NCBI GenBank assembly: GCA_031263945.1
Contig: JAISEW010000062.1
Location: 1-13,954 of the forward strand
Length of the DNA: 13,954 bases
Direction of reading: 5' to 3'
Source of the DNA: Gracilibacteraceae bacterium
GTDB lineage: Bacteria > Bacillota > Desulfitobacteriia > Desulfitobacteriales > Syntrophobotulaceae
In this document: in pieces, positions 1-6,948 of the stretch
How positions within the stretch are numbered: position 1 is the stretch's first letter
Layout: every line of letters starts with the position of its first letter
Notes under the pieces: generated by a model
What the model was told of the DNA's origin: nothing
The model's database searches: none
Seen by the model: the letters and a program-made list of their open reading frames with translations, nothing else
Position numbers and translations under genes: made by a program

Positions 1-193
1 ACATCACCATTTCGACTGATAATAATCCCTGTTTCAAAATCAAGGTCTTTTATGCCAGTTTCTTCTTTGCGCAGTGTCTGAATTAATTTTTCGGACGCTA
101 TTTTGTCAGAATCACCCTTCACTCCTGCGGAGTCAGCGGGTTCAGTCTCGGTCTTCTTTGCCAGTTTTTGATCTCCAGTCCTTTCAGATCCAT
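1..193 (-). pseudogene. Frameshifted partial ORF, unknown function, runs off left edge
   Basis: Minus-strand reading from an ATG at 193 (preceded by AGGGG with 8 nt spacing) begins MDLKGLEIK and then meets TGA at 121-119. A second frame is open from 215 to the window edge (about 71 codons, no stop) and reads like protein: LAKKTETEPADSAGVKG, then KLIQTLRKEETGIKDLDFE and ETGIIISRNGDV. The frames join smoothly as ...LEIKKLAKK... if one A is restored in the five-A run at 166-170, so a one-base deletion or a sequencing error is likely. Base composition is visibly more AT-rich than in the neighbouring genes, which suggests foreign or decaying DNA. The frame upstream of 193 also stays open back to an ATG at 316 inside a palindromic repeat, so the true start is uncertain. 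I do not recognise the product; the ETGIIISRNGD stretch faintly recalls phage head/ADP-ribosyltransferase-like proteins, a weak guess. Confidence 0.35.
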
Positions 194-311
194 GCTCACC
201 ACCCCTGAACCAAGCTTATCAGGTTTGTCACTTTTTTGCAAGAATTTTTTACCGCCGTCACTATTGGCTTGTCCTGTCTCGTTACAGTTCAGAGGCGGTC
301 CCTCTCCTGTT

Positions 312-366
312 GTCATTCCGGAATCTATCCTGCCATTTTTAGATTCCGGGACAAGCCCGGAATGAC
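312..366 (-). repeat. REP-like palindromic repeat, copy A
   Basis: The outer arms GTCATTCCGG (312-321) and CCGGAATGAC (357-366) are a perfect 10-bp inverted repeat. Inside, GGAATCTA (320-327) pairs with TAGATTCC (340-347), and a small CCGG hairpin surrounds GACAAG. Read on the minus strand this is a palindromic head (ATTCCGGG / CCCGGAAT), an AT-rich spacer and a GATTCCGG tail, the same layout as the copy at 7825. It lies 17 bp beyond the trmD stop codon. Confidence 0.75.
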
Positions 367-383
367 GGGAGGCTCTCCACTCT

Positions 384-1199
384 CTATCCTTTCCACAGCG
401 GGCGGCAGCGGCGGATGCTTTCTTCCTCCGCCGCCAGTTCCTCCAAGAGGGCGTGATCTCCTTCTTGCCAAACAAACGTTCGTTCGTTTGCTTCGCTCGC
501 CCGCCCGCCGCCCAGGTAAGTCAGGGCGCCGGGAATGAGGTCGGGCCGGCGTAAAAGCGTGCGTCGCAGGCTCTCTTTCCGCCGCCAGCGGGCGACGGCG
601 GCGTGGTGGCCGGAGAGAAGCACTTCCGGCACGCTTTGTCCGGCAAAAACCGGCGGCCGCGTGTAATGCGGGTGCTCCAGCCATCCGTCGCCGGCGTGCG
701 AATCCGCGCCGGCCGCTTCCTTTCGCCCCAGCACCCCGGGCACCAGGCGGGAGACGGCGTCGACCAGCACCAGAGCGGCCAGCTCGCCCCCCGTCAGCAC
801 GTAATCGCCGATGGATATTTCCTCATCCGCCAGGGCGCGGACGCGCTCGTCAAAACCCTCATAATGCCCGCAAAAGAGGACTAATTCGTCGTAAGCGGCC
901 AGAGCGGCGGCCCGGCGCTGCGTGAACAGCTCGCCCTGGGGGGTGAGCAGCACCGTCCGTCTGGCGCCGGCGGGCGGCGGCAAGGCGGCCAGCGCCGCGT
1001 AAAGCGGCTCCGGTTTTAAAATCATGCCGCCGCCGCCGCCGTAAGGCGTGTCGTCGACGTTTTTGTGCCGGCCCGCGGCATAGTCCCGGAAGTTTATCAG
1101 CTCAAAGGTGATGAGACCGGCGTCCCGCCCCCGTTTCAGCATACTGACCTCCGTCGGGGCGAACATCTCCGGAAACAGCGTAAAAACCGTAAATTTCAT
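384..1199 (-). CDS. trmD: tRNA (guanine-N1)-methyltransferase TrmD
   Basis: SPOUT-class methyltransferase that makes m1G37 in tRNAs with G36, using S-adenosylmethionine, and so prevents +1 frameshifting. The 271-residue product opens MKFTVFTLFPEMF. It carries DDTPYGGGGGMILKPEP (about 49-65), GHYEGFDERV (111-120) and EISIGDYVLTGGELAA (127-142), which form the trefoil-knot SAM site. The expected catalytic Asp lies in DSHAGDGWLEHPHYTRP (about 166-182). The start at 1199 follows AAAGG on the minus strand, 12 bp after rimM, so the two are co-transcribed. An oddity is the C-terminus: after RRPDLI it has an unusual stretch (TYLGGGRASEANERTFVW) before the normal-looking acidic end, making it longer than most TrmD proteins. 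The usual neighbours rpsP and rplS are absent. Confidence 0.97.
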   Translation of the reverse strand: MKFTVFTLFPEMFAPTEVSMLKRGRDAGLITFELINFRDYAAGRHKNVDDTPYGGGGGMILKPEPLYAALAALPPPAGARRTVLLTPQGELFTQRRAAALAAYDELVLFCGHYEGFDERVRALADEEISIGDYVLTGGELAALVLVDAVSRLVPGVLGRKEAAGADSHAGDGWLEHPHYTRPPVFAGQSVPEVLLSGHHAAVARWRRKESLRRTLLRRPDLIPGALTYLGGGRASEANERTFVWQEGDHALLEELAAEEESIRRCRPLWKG

Positions 1200-1211
1200 C
1201 GCCGGCCTTTT

Positions 1212-1748
1212 TCAGCGCAAACCGGGCGGCAGATCCACATCCATGCGCCGTCCCGGCACGTCGACCCGCCGCACCACCGTCTTCAGCGCCGGCACGCAGA
1301 TCTCCCCCGCTTCGCCCCGCACTATGTAAACATCATTGGCGCCGGTCTCCAGGATCCGTTCCAGTTTCCCCAGCCACACGCCGCCGTCGAAAACATCCAT
1401 CCCCTCCAGCTCATAATAATACCAGCGCCCCGGCGCGAGCGGCGCCGCCTGGGCGCGGGGGACGCGCACCTCAAAACCGCGGTATTGCGCCGCCGTCTCC
1501 GGGCTGTCGATACCGGCCAGCGTCAGGTAAACCATTTTGCCGCCGCCGCTGATCCGCGCCTGCCGTACGGGCAAAACCTCCGTCTCAGTCCCGGCGCCGC
1601 GCAGCCGGACTTCACCCAGCGCCAAAAACCGCCGCGGATCGTCCGTCAGCGGATATACTTTCAGTTCCCCATTCAGACCCTGCGGTTTTAACACCTGACC
1701 GATGAGGACTGTTTCTTCCTCAGCAGACAATTCTAAAAATTCATTCAT
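1212..1748 (-). CDS. rimM: Ribosome maturation factor RimM
   Basis: Assembly factor that binds ribosomal protein S19 and helps the 30S head mature. The 178-residue product has the N-terminal RimM barrel (IGQVLKPQGLNGELKVYPLTD, about 16-36) and then a PRC-barrel domain (WYYYELEGMDVFDGGVWLG, and ANDVYIVRGEAGEICVPAL). It ends RRMDVDLPPGLR, close to the family's usual 'm.V..PpGL' ending. The start at 1748 is preceded by GGAG about 5 nt away on the minus strand; a second ATG lies two codons downstream. The gene sits directly upstream of trmD, the usual pairing. No promoter is visible in the 35 bp between its start and the terminator-like hairpin at 1784-1823, so its transcription source is unclear. 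Confidence 0.96.
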   Translation of the reverse strand: MNEFLELSAEEETVLIGQVLKPQGLNGELKVYPLTDDPRRFLALGEVRLRGAGTETEVLPVRQARISGGGKMVYLTLAGIDSPETAAQYRGFEVRVPRAQAAPLAPGRWYYYELEGMDVFDGGVWLGKLERILETGANDVYIVRGEAGEICVPALKTVVRRVDVPGRRMDVDLPPGLR

Positions 1749-1783
1749 CGCGTCTCCGCCGCCTTTTCCCGTCAGGCGGGCAG

Positions 1784-1823
1784 GGCAAAACCCGGCGCGG
1801 ACACTCCGGCGCCGGGTTTTGCC
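1784..1823 (-). terminator. Long GC-rich hairpin, probable terminator of the oxidase operon
   Basis: A perfect 15-bp inverted repeat, GGCAAAACCCGGCGC (1784-1798) and GCGCCGGGTTTTGCC (1809-1823), has a 10-nt loop and starts 12 bp beyond the stop of the GlcD-like gene. The inner GC core followed by TTTT matches an intrinsic terminator on the minus strand, although the T run is short and lies inside the full stem. By symmetry it could also act on the plus strand. Confidence 0.7.
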
Positions 1824-1835
1824 TGTTACGGGATA

Positions 1836-3236
1836 TTACAGGTCAAAAATCTTCGTGGGATTCATCCGGTTGATCGGGTCAAAGGCGCGCTTGATATTGC
1901 GGAAAGCGCCCATGGTCACCGGTTCGTACTCGTTGGGCAGCAGAGGTTTTTTCAAAAGTCCGACCCCGTGCTCGCCGCTCATCGTGCCGCCCAGATCCAG
2001 AGCCATTTTCACCAAAGCGGCTTCCGCCTTATGCACACGCTCGCTCTGCTCCTTGTTCCTCTGATCAAAGAGAACGAGCGGGTGGAAGTTGCCGTCGCCG
2101 GCATGGGCCAGGATACCGATGTCCAGGTCATAATCCTTGGATGTCTGCACGATACCGGCCACGGCCTGCGGGAATTTGGAGCGGGGCACCGTGATATCCT
2201 GCATGGAATACGACGGCGCTCTGTGCGCCACGGAACCGATAGCCACGCGGCGGGCCAGCCAGCAGGCGTCCACCTCGGCGGCCGTCGTCGCTATTTTGAA
2301 CTGTTTCGGTTTGGCTTTCTTCACGACCTCCGTGATCGTTTTTACCTGATCATCCAAATCGCCGTAAGCCGGCCCGTCCACCTCGATGATCAGCATGGCG
2401 CCCGCGTCGCGTGGCAGTCCGGCGCCCGTGGCGTCCTCCGCCGTGTTGATGATGAGATTGTCCATCATCTCCAGCGTGGTCGGCACGATGCCCGCCGCCA
2501 CGATATCGGCCACGGACTGGGCCGCGTCGACCGGCTCGTTGTAAAAAGCCAGCATCGTGCGTTTGGCCGCCGGGATGGGTTCTATCCGGATGGCGAATTT
2601 AGTCATATAACCGAGGGTCCCCTCGGAGCCGCACATTATGCGGGTGAGATCATAAAACGGCTCGCTGCAGAAATCACGGCCGCCGACCCAGCGCACCTTG
2701 CCGTCGGAAGTGACAAACTCCATACCGTAAATATAGTCGCGGGTCACGCCGTATTTGAAGCATTTAGGCCCGCCGGAACACTCGCCGACGTTGCCGCCCA
2801 TCGTCGAGGCCTTGTAGCTGGCCGGATCAGGCGGATAATAATATCCATATTTTGCCAACATCTCCTGGATATCGTAATTAACGACACCCGGCTCGATGAT
2901 GGCCACATAATTGTCGAGATCGACCTCGAGAACTTTTTTCATGCGGCAACAGTTCATGATGATACAGTTGTCCACGGGTATCGTGCCGCCGCTCTCATTG
3001 GTGCCCGCTCCGCGCGGAACGATGTTCACCCCGGTGGCGCGGCAGTAATTGACGATATCCACAACTTCCTGGGTCGATTCCGGGAACACCACCGCGCGCG
3101 GCACGCCAAAAAGCAGCGTCGCGTCGTAGCCATAAGCGTACATGGCTACCCGGCCGGTCACCACGTCTTGTTCGCCGGTAATATTGATCAAAGCTTCCAC
3201 TAAGGTGTCCTGATCAGTTTTTTGCGCAACCGCCAT
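1836..3236 (-). CDS. glcD: FAD-linked 2-hydroxyacid oxidase, catalytic subunit (GlcD-like)
   Basis: Flavoprotein of the glycolate oxidase GlcD / D-lactate dehydrogenase family (466 residues, normal length). It oxidises a 2-hydroxyacid to the 2-oxoacid and passes electrons on to partner subunits. The PCMH-type FAD-binding domain (about 40-220) shows PRGAGTNESGG (74-84), MGGNVGECSGG (146-156) and GSEGTLGY (203-210). The C-terminal catalytic domain keeps HAGDGNFHP (378-386) and GEHGVGLLKK (421-430), and ends FDPINRMNPTKIFDL. A strong AAGGAGG RBS precedes the ATG at 3236, 35 bp after the previous gene, so it is the third gene of an operon with the two upstream. Lactate and glycolate are the leading substrates. 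Related lactate dehydrogenases can work with EtfAB, but no etf genes are in the window. Confidence 0.9.
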   Translation of the reverse strand: MAVAQKTDQDTLVEALINITGEQDVVTGRVAMYAYGYDATLLFGVPRAVVFPESTQEVVDIVNYCRATGVNIVPRGAGTNESGGTIPVDNCIIMNCCRMKKVLEVDLDNYVAIIEPGVVNYDIQEMLAKYGYYYPPDPASYKASTMGGNVGECSGGPKCFKYGVTRDYIYGMEFVTSDGKVRWVGGRDFCSEPFYDLTRIMCGSEGTLGYMTKFAIRIEPIPAAKRTMLAFYNEPVDAAQSVADIVAAGIVPTTLEMMDNLIINTAEDATGAGLPRDAGAMLIIEVDGPAYGDLDDQVKTITEVVKKAKPKQFKIATTAAEVDACWLARRVAIGSVAHRAPSYSMQDITVPRSKFPQAVAGIVQTSKDYDLDIGILAHAGDGNFHPLVLFDQRNKEQSERVHKAEAALVKMALDLGGTMSGEHGVGLLKKPLLPNEYEPVTMGAFRNIKRAFDPINRMNPTKIFDL

Positions 3237-3271
3237 GTCAATTCCTCCTTCTTCAATCAGTCAGGCAATAC

Positions 3272-4549
3272 TCAGAATTTTACGCCGGGAGCCAATATCC
3301 CTTTCGGGTCAAACTCCTTACGTATATTATGCAACAATTGCGTGATGCTGTCAAACATCGCCGTGTCGCTGTATTCGTCGCAGCGCAGTTTGCTGCCCAG
3401 AAGGCCGGACACGTTGCCGCCCAGTTTCATGGCCGCGTTATTCAGTTTAACGGCGTCCGCGTCCGGGTTGGCGGTGGCGACGGTGATTTTGCCAAGCTGC
3501 GCTTCGATGAGCGTGAATTCGTTTTCGTTCAGCGGGCCGACTACGCCCTGAGCCGCGTCCAGACCTTTGACCACGTTGGAGGCGCCCACCGTGAACCGCA
3601 CTTTGTTCGCGTTCAGGTTCACCGCCTCGCGCGCCTTGAGCCAGCCCAGCTCCGTGGCCGCGTATTCTTTCGGATCGGTGATGATCTTCGTCGTCGTCGC
3701 GCCGGCGATCTTCAGCTCCGCTTCCACGATCTTGGCGTATTCCACATTGGCCTTGGGGAATTCCTCGATATCCACAAAAGCCACCGCGCCTTTGGCCCCG
3801 CTCAGAATATTCTGGCCGAGTTTTGCCGTAATCGCGTTTTCCCGCGTCACGAACAGGCGGCGTTTCTGAATGGCGAGGAACGCTTTCGCCGCCGCGGAGA
3901 TATTGGGCAGATCGGCGACGACGACGCTTTTGCACACGGGGGCCGGCAGGAGTTTGGTGAGGATCTTGGTGAGGATGCCGAGCGTCGCCCGCGTGCCGGA
4001 GACGAAATGGATGAGATCAAGACCGGAAACGCATTTGATGCATTTGGTGCCGATCTTCATGGTCTCGCCCGTGGGCAGCACCATCTCGTAAGCGATGATA
4101 TAAGTGCGCGGCGGCATGTATTTGAACGATTTGGAATCAGGGTCGCCGACGCCGAAACAGCCGGCGATGGAACTCGTGCCGACCGCGTAAGGCTCAGGCG
4201 GGAAATACAGCCCCTCTTTCAGCAGGCTGTCGCAAAAATCCTTGTGCAGCATTCCGGGCTGCACCCAGCAGGTCAGGTTGTCCTTATCGATTTCCAGTAT
4301 TTGGTTCATGCGCTGGGTGACGACGGCAATCCCGCCGCCCAGCCCGGCTGTATCGACGACTCTGCCGCCGACGTTGACTTTGACGCCGGCTTCAGCGGCG
4401 GCTTTGACGATGGCGGCCACATCCTCGCCGGTTCCCGGACACACTACAGCGGCCGGCTGCTCGCTGCCCCGCAGATATTTCGCCATATCTTTCGTAACCA
4501 CGTTATCAGCGCCGAGCACGCTTTTTAATTGCTCCACGATTTGACTCAT
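3272..4549 (-). CDS. FAD-binding oxidase-like subunit lacking catalytic motifs (GlcE-like)
   Basis: A 425-residue second member of the FAD-oxidase family in the same operon. The FAD-binding half is recognisable: RVVDTAGLGGGIAVVTQRM (63-81), ILEIDKDNLTCWVQPGML (84-101) and SGTRATLGIL (184-193). The C-terminal half aligns by eye with its neighbour but has lost the active-site signatures. Where the neighbour has HAGDGNFHP, this protein has ATANPDAD (358-365); where it has GGTMSGEHGVGL, this one has GGNVSGLLGSKL (377-388). It ends FDPKGILAPGVKF, so it is full-length rather than truncated. By analogy with GlcE of the GlcDEF glycolate oxidase it is probably a non-catalytic or electron-relay flavin subunit; that role is inferred. 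GlcE proteins are usually shorter (about 350 residues), so it is not a standard GlcE. Start ATG at 4549 with AAGGCGGG upstream. Confidence 0.8.
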   Translation of the reverse strand: MSQIVEQLKSVLGADNVVTKDMAKYLRGSEQPAAVVCPGTGEDVAAIVKAAAEAGVKVNVGGRVVDTAGLGGGIAVVTQRMNQILEIDKDNLTCWVQPGMLHKDFCDSLLKEGLYFPPEPYAVGTSSIAGCFGVGDPDSKSFKYMPPRTYIIAYEMVLPTGETMKIGTKCIKCVSGLDLIHFVSGTRATLGILTKILTKLLPAPVCKSVVVADLPNISAAAKAFLAIQKRRLFVTRENAITAKLGQNILSGAKGAVAFVDIEEFPKANVEYAKIVEAELKIAGATTTKIITDPKEYAATELGWLKAREAVNLNANKVRFTVGASNVVKGLDAAQGVVGPLNENEFTLIEAQLGKITVATANPDADAVKLNNAAMKLGGNVSGLLGSKLRCDEYSDTAMFDSITQLLHNIRKEFDPKGILAPGVKF

Positions 4550-4587
4550 TTACTACCCGCCTTTCGTTATTAGAATTCCCGGCGCGG

Positions 4588-4612
4588 CAGGCGATCCGGC
4601 CCGCCCCGCCTG
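4588..4612 (-). other. GC-rich inverted repeat between operon genes
   Basis: Inverted arms CAGGCG (4588-4593) and CGCCTG (4607-4612) surround a GC-rich loop in the 78-bp gap between the Fe-S subunit gene and the GlcE-like gene. There is no T run, so it is not a convincing terminator. It could be an mRNA processing or stabilising hairpin that sets relative subunit levels; this role is inference. Confidence 0.35.
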
Positions 4613-4627
4613 ACGCTGCGAAGCCGG

Positions 4628-5866
4628 CTAATCGCGCAGGGCCTCCGCCAGAACGTCCGCGACATGTTTTACCGGCACCTTCGAGCCTTTCAGTTTCAGA
4701 CCGCTGTTGATTTTCAGCATACAGGCCGGACAGCTGGTGGCGACTGTTTCCGCGCCGCTGCCGATGATATTGGCCGCCTTATCCGCCGTGATCTTGGTCG
4801 AGAGTTCCTGATAGAACACCATGACGAGACCGGCGGCGCCGCAGCAGCGGTTGGCCTCAAACATCTCGTTGTATTGCAGGCGCGGCACGCTCTTCAGCAG
4901 TTTGCGCGGCTCGTCCGTCACTTTCAGGTAACGGACCAGATGACATGGGTCGTGATAGGTGACGATCTGCGGGGAATCGCTGTGCAGTTTGTCCTCGATC
5001 CCGAGAGTGCTGACGAGTTCTGAAAATTCAAACACTTTAGCGGCGAAAGCCTTGACTGTCGGCAGATAACTGGGATCGTCGTGGAAAAGCTCTACCATTT
5101 CTTTTTTGAGCATCGACGCGCAGGAACCACATGCCGTCACGACCGTGTCGTATTTGCCGAACGCGGCGATCGTTTTTTTCGCCTGAGCCCGCGCCGCCTC
5201 GAAATCGCCGTAAACATACTGGGGCAAGCCGCAACATGGCTGATCCCTGGGGACCGTCACTTCGCAGCCGGCCTTGGTCAGCACTTTCACGACGGAATGG
5301 GCCGTGGAAACGAAAGCGTAGTTCATGAAACAACCCACGAAAAAGGCCACCCGTTTTTTCGGGGCGGGAACAGACACGACTTCGGGCACCTGGGATACGA
5401 ACGGGTTGCTGGAACTCGGCATCGTGTACATGTCGATGCCGCGGAAGAATTGCATGCCGTCCAGACGGCGCATCGCGTTTTTGCCGAAACCGTCAAAGAA
5501 GTTGAATCCGAATTTCAGACGGCCGGGTTTGGTCATGCTGCTAAGGATAAGCGATTTTAAGAACGGCCGTATCCCCTTTTTCAGCTTGTAGTCGCGGCGG
5601 GCGGCCAGCACCAGTTCATGCGTTTTAACGCCGCTCGGACAGGCGATGGCGCATTCCCCGCACAACAGGCAGCTGTTGATCACGTTCTCATAATCGTGAT
5701 CCGACTCGATTTTGCCGTCCGCGAGCGCCTTGATCAACTGCACCCTGCCCCGGGCCACAAAAAATTCCGCTCCGTCTTTCTTGTACGTTTTGCAAGCCCC
5801 GTGACAGAAACCGCAGCGTCCGCAGGTATTCAGCTTTTCATAGATTTCGGCTAGAATATCCCCCAC
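4628..5866 (-). CDS. glcF: Fe-S oxidoreductase subunit (GlcF/LutA-like)
   Basis: Electron-transfer subunit of the 2-hydroxyacid oxidase complex (412 residues). Two [4Fe-4S] ferredoxin-type motifs lie at the N-terminus: CGRCGFCHGAC (15-25) and CLLCGECAIACP (66-77). Two CCG (cysteine-rich) domains follow: C179, CCG 211-213 and CGSC 246-249, then C308, CCG 341-343 and CPAC 379-382. These CCG domains are shared with GlcF, LutA, heterodisulfide reductase HdrB and GlpC. The start is GTG at 5866, preceded by AAGGGGG with about 7 nt spacing. It is the first gene of the operon, directly behind the promoter at 5931-5960. With the two flavin subunits downstream it resembles a GlcDEF-type complex, probably cytoplasmic or peripheral, since I see no clear membrane segment. 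Whether lactate or glycolate is used cannot be read from the sequence. Confidence 0.9.
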   Translation of the reverse strand: MGDILAEIYEKLNTCGRCGFCHGACKTYKKDGAEFFVARGRVQLIKALADGKIESDHDYENVINSCLLCGECAIACPSGVKTHELVLAARRDYKLKKGIRPFLKSLILSSMTKPGRLKFGFNFFDGFGKNAMRRLDGMQFFRGIDMYTMPSSSNPFVSQVPEVVSVPAPKKRVAFFVGCFMNYAFVSTAHSVVKVLTKAGCEVTVPRDQPCCGLPQYVYGDFEAARAQAKKTIAAFGKYDTVVTACGSCASMLKKEMVELFHDDPSYLPTVKAFAAKVFEFSELVSTLGIEDKLHSDSPQIVTYHDPCHLVRYLKVTDEPRKLLKSVPRLQYNEMFEANRCCGAAGLVMVFYQELSTKITADKAANIIGSGAETVATSCPACMLKINSGLKLKGSKVPVKHVADVLAEALRD

Positions 5867-5908
5867 TTCAATTCCCCCTTCTTGCCTTCATTTCAGGCCA
5901 ATGTTGGT

Positions 5909-5922
5909 GTAACGGAAGTTAC
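5909..5922 (-). promoter_or_regulatory. Inverted repeat at the oxidase operon start site (candidate operator)
   Basis: A perfect inverted repeat GTAAC-GGAA-GTTAC occupies about +2 to +15 relative to the start site predicted from the promoter at 5931-5960. This position suits a repressor operator or a 5'-end mRNA hairpin. No regulator gene is present in the window and the binding protein is unknown. Confidence 0.4.
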
Positions 5923-5930
5923 TTGCTCTT

Positions 5931-5960
5931 ATTATAGACTACAACCAAGCTTGTTTACAA
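5931..5960 (-). promoter_or_regulatory. Sigma-70/A-type promoter of the glcF-glcE-like-glcD operon
   Basis: On the minus strand, TTGTAA (complement of 5955-5960) is followed after 18 bp by a consensus TATAAT (complement of 5931-5936), with predicted start near 5924, about 58 nt before the GTG start. The -35 box lies inside the inverted repeat CTTGT-TT-ACAAG (5950-5961), a possible second operator. The region is clearly AT-rich compared with the flanking genes. Confidence 0.75.
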
Positions 5961-6002
5961 GACTTTTTTCTACAAAATTTTCGGAAAAGTATCGACAGTC
6001 GC

Positions 6003-6947
6003 TCAAATATCGCGCATAGAACATGCTTTTTCCGCTTCTTCGACAATTTTCGCGGCGGTCATGCCGAAAAACTCCTGGATATCCTCATAGGAAGCGCAGA
6101 TGCCGAATATATCCCGCGAGCCGACCATGCGCACGGGCACGGGACAGCGGCCCGCCAAAAACTCCGCCACGGCGCTGCCCATGCCAGCGCGCGTGCTGTG
6201 TTCCTCCGCTGTGACCACGGCCCGCGTCTTGCGGGCGGAAGCCAGCAAAGTCTCCTCATCCAGCGGTTTGATCGTATGCAGATTGACGACCTCGGCCTCC
6301 AGTCCGCGGGCAGCCAGCTCCGCCGCGGCGGAGAGCGCCTTGGCCGCCATGCAGCCGCAAGCGACGATCGTCACGTCCCGGCCCGGGCGGAGGATATTGG
6401 CCCGGCCGAGGACAAAAGGATCGTCCTCCCGGGTGACCAGCGGCGTCGGCATACGGCCGACGCGCATATAGACCGGCCCGGCATGGGCGGCGACGGCGCG
6501 GACGGCTTTTTTCATCTCGATGGCGTCCGCCGGCTCCAGCACGGTCAGGCCGGGGATGACGCGGGCCAGAGCGATGTCCTCCAGCGGCAGATGGGTGGGG
6601 CCGTCCTTGGCGGAAGAAGCGCCGATATTGTGCCCGACGACCTTGACGTTTTGCCCGGCGTAGCAAATCGACAGGCGGAGCTGCTCCCAGCCGTTGCCGA
6701 GGAGAAAATTGGCGTAAGCGTTGACAAAAGGGATCTTGCCGGCCACGGCGAACCCGGCGCCCGTAGCCATGATGTCCGACTCGGCTATCCCCAGGTCGAA
6801 GAAGCGGTCGGGGAAAGCTTCCTTGAACAATACCGTCATCGACGCTTTGGCGACGTCGGCGTCCAGGACGACTATATCTTCGTTTTCCCGGCCCAGCTCC
6901 ACCAGGGCGCGTCCATAAGCTTCCCGGGGGGCGATTTTCACGTCCAA
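6003..6947 (-). CDS. Transketolase, C-terminal half (split enzyme)
   Basis: The pyrimidine-binding and C-terminal domains of a thiamine-diphosphate transketolase made as a separate 314-residue polypeptide. With the N-terminal half it would move two-carbon ketol units between sugar phosphates in the non-oxidative pentose phosphate pathway. Visible features are FFDLGIAESDIMATGAG (49-65) with the catalytic glutamate at about residue 56, GHNIGASSAKDGPTHLPLED (105-124), and a C-terminal transketolase domain (VTIVACGCMAAKAL onward). The start appears to be TTG at 6947, one base after the TGA of the upstream half, with AAGGAG 10 nt upstream; no ATG is better placed. Translation is probably coupled to the N half. 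Sugar transketolase is more likely than DXS or a pyruvate dehydrogenase E1 on motif grounds and because it is paired with a transketolase N half. Confidence 0.93.
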   Translation of the reverse strand: MDVKIAPREAYGRALVELGRENEDIVVLDADVAKASMTVLFKEAFPDRFFDLGIAESDIMATGAGFAVAGKIPFVNAYANFLLGNGWEQLRLSICYAGQNVKVVGHNIGASSAKDGPTHLPLEDIALARVIPGLTVLEPADAIEMKKAVRAVAAHAGPVYMRVGRMPTPLVTREDDPFVLGRANILRPGRDVTIVACGCMAAKALSAAAELAARGLEAEVVNLHTIKPLDEETLLASARKTRAVVTAEEHSTRAGMGSAVAEFLAGRCPVPVRMVGSRDIFGICASYEDIQEFFGMTAAKIVEEAEKACSMRDI

Positions 6948-6948
6948 T

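Noticed and set aside
155..175. Programmed -1 ribosomal frameshift at the A run in the left-edge ORF
   Set aside because: The run is C-AAAAA-C with only five A's, so it does not form the A-AAA-AAG/C slippery heptamer in the needed frame; a one-base deletion or sequencing error is simpler.
4588..4612. Intrinsic terminator between the Fe-S gene and the GlcE-like gene
   Set aside because: The hairpin has no following T run, and the three genes clearly form one functional unit without an internal promoter.
5937..6002. Rho-independent terminator after the transketolase C half
   Set aside because: Only weak A/T inverted stretches are visible, with no GC stem followed by a T run.
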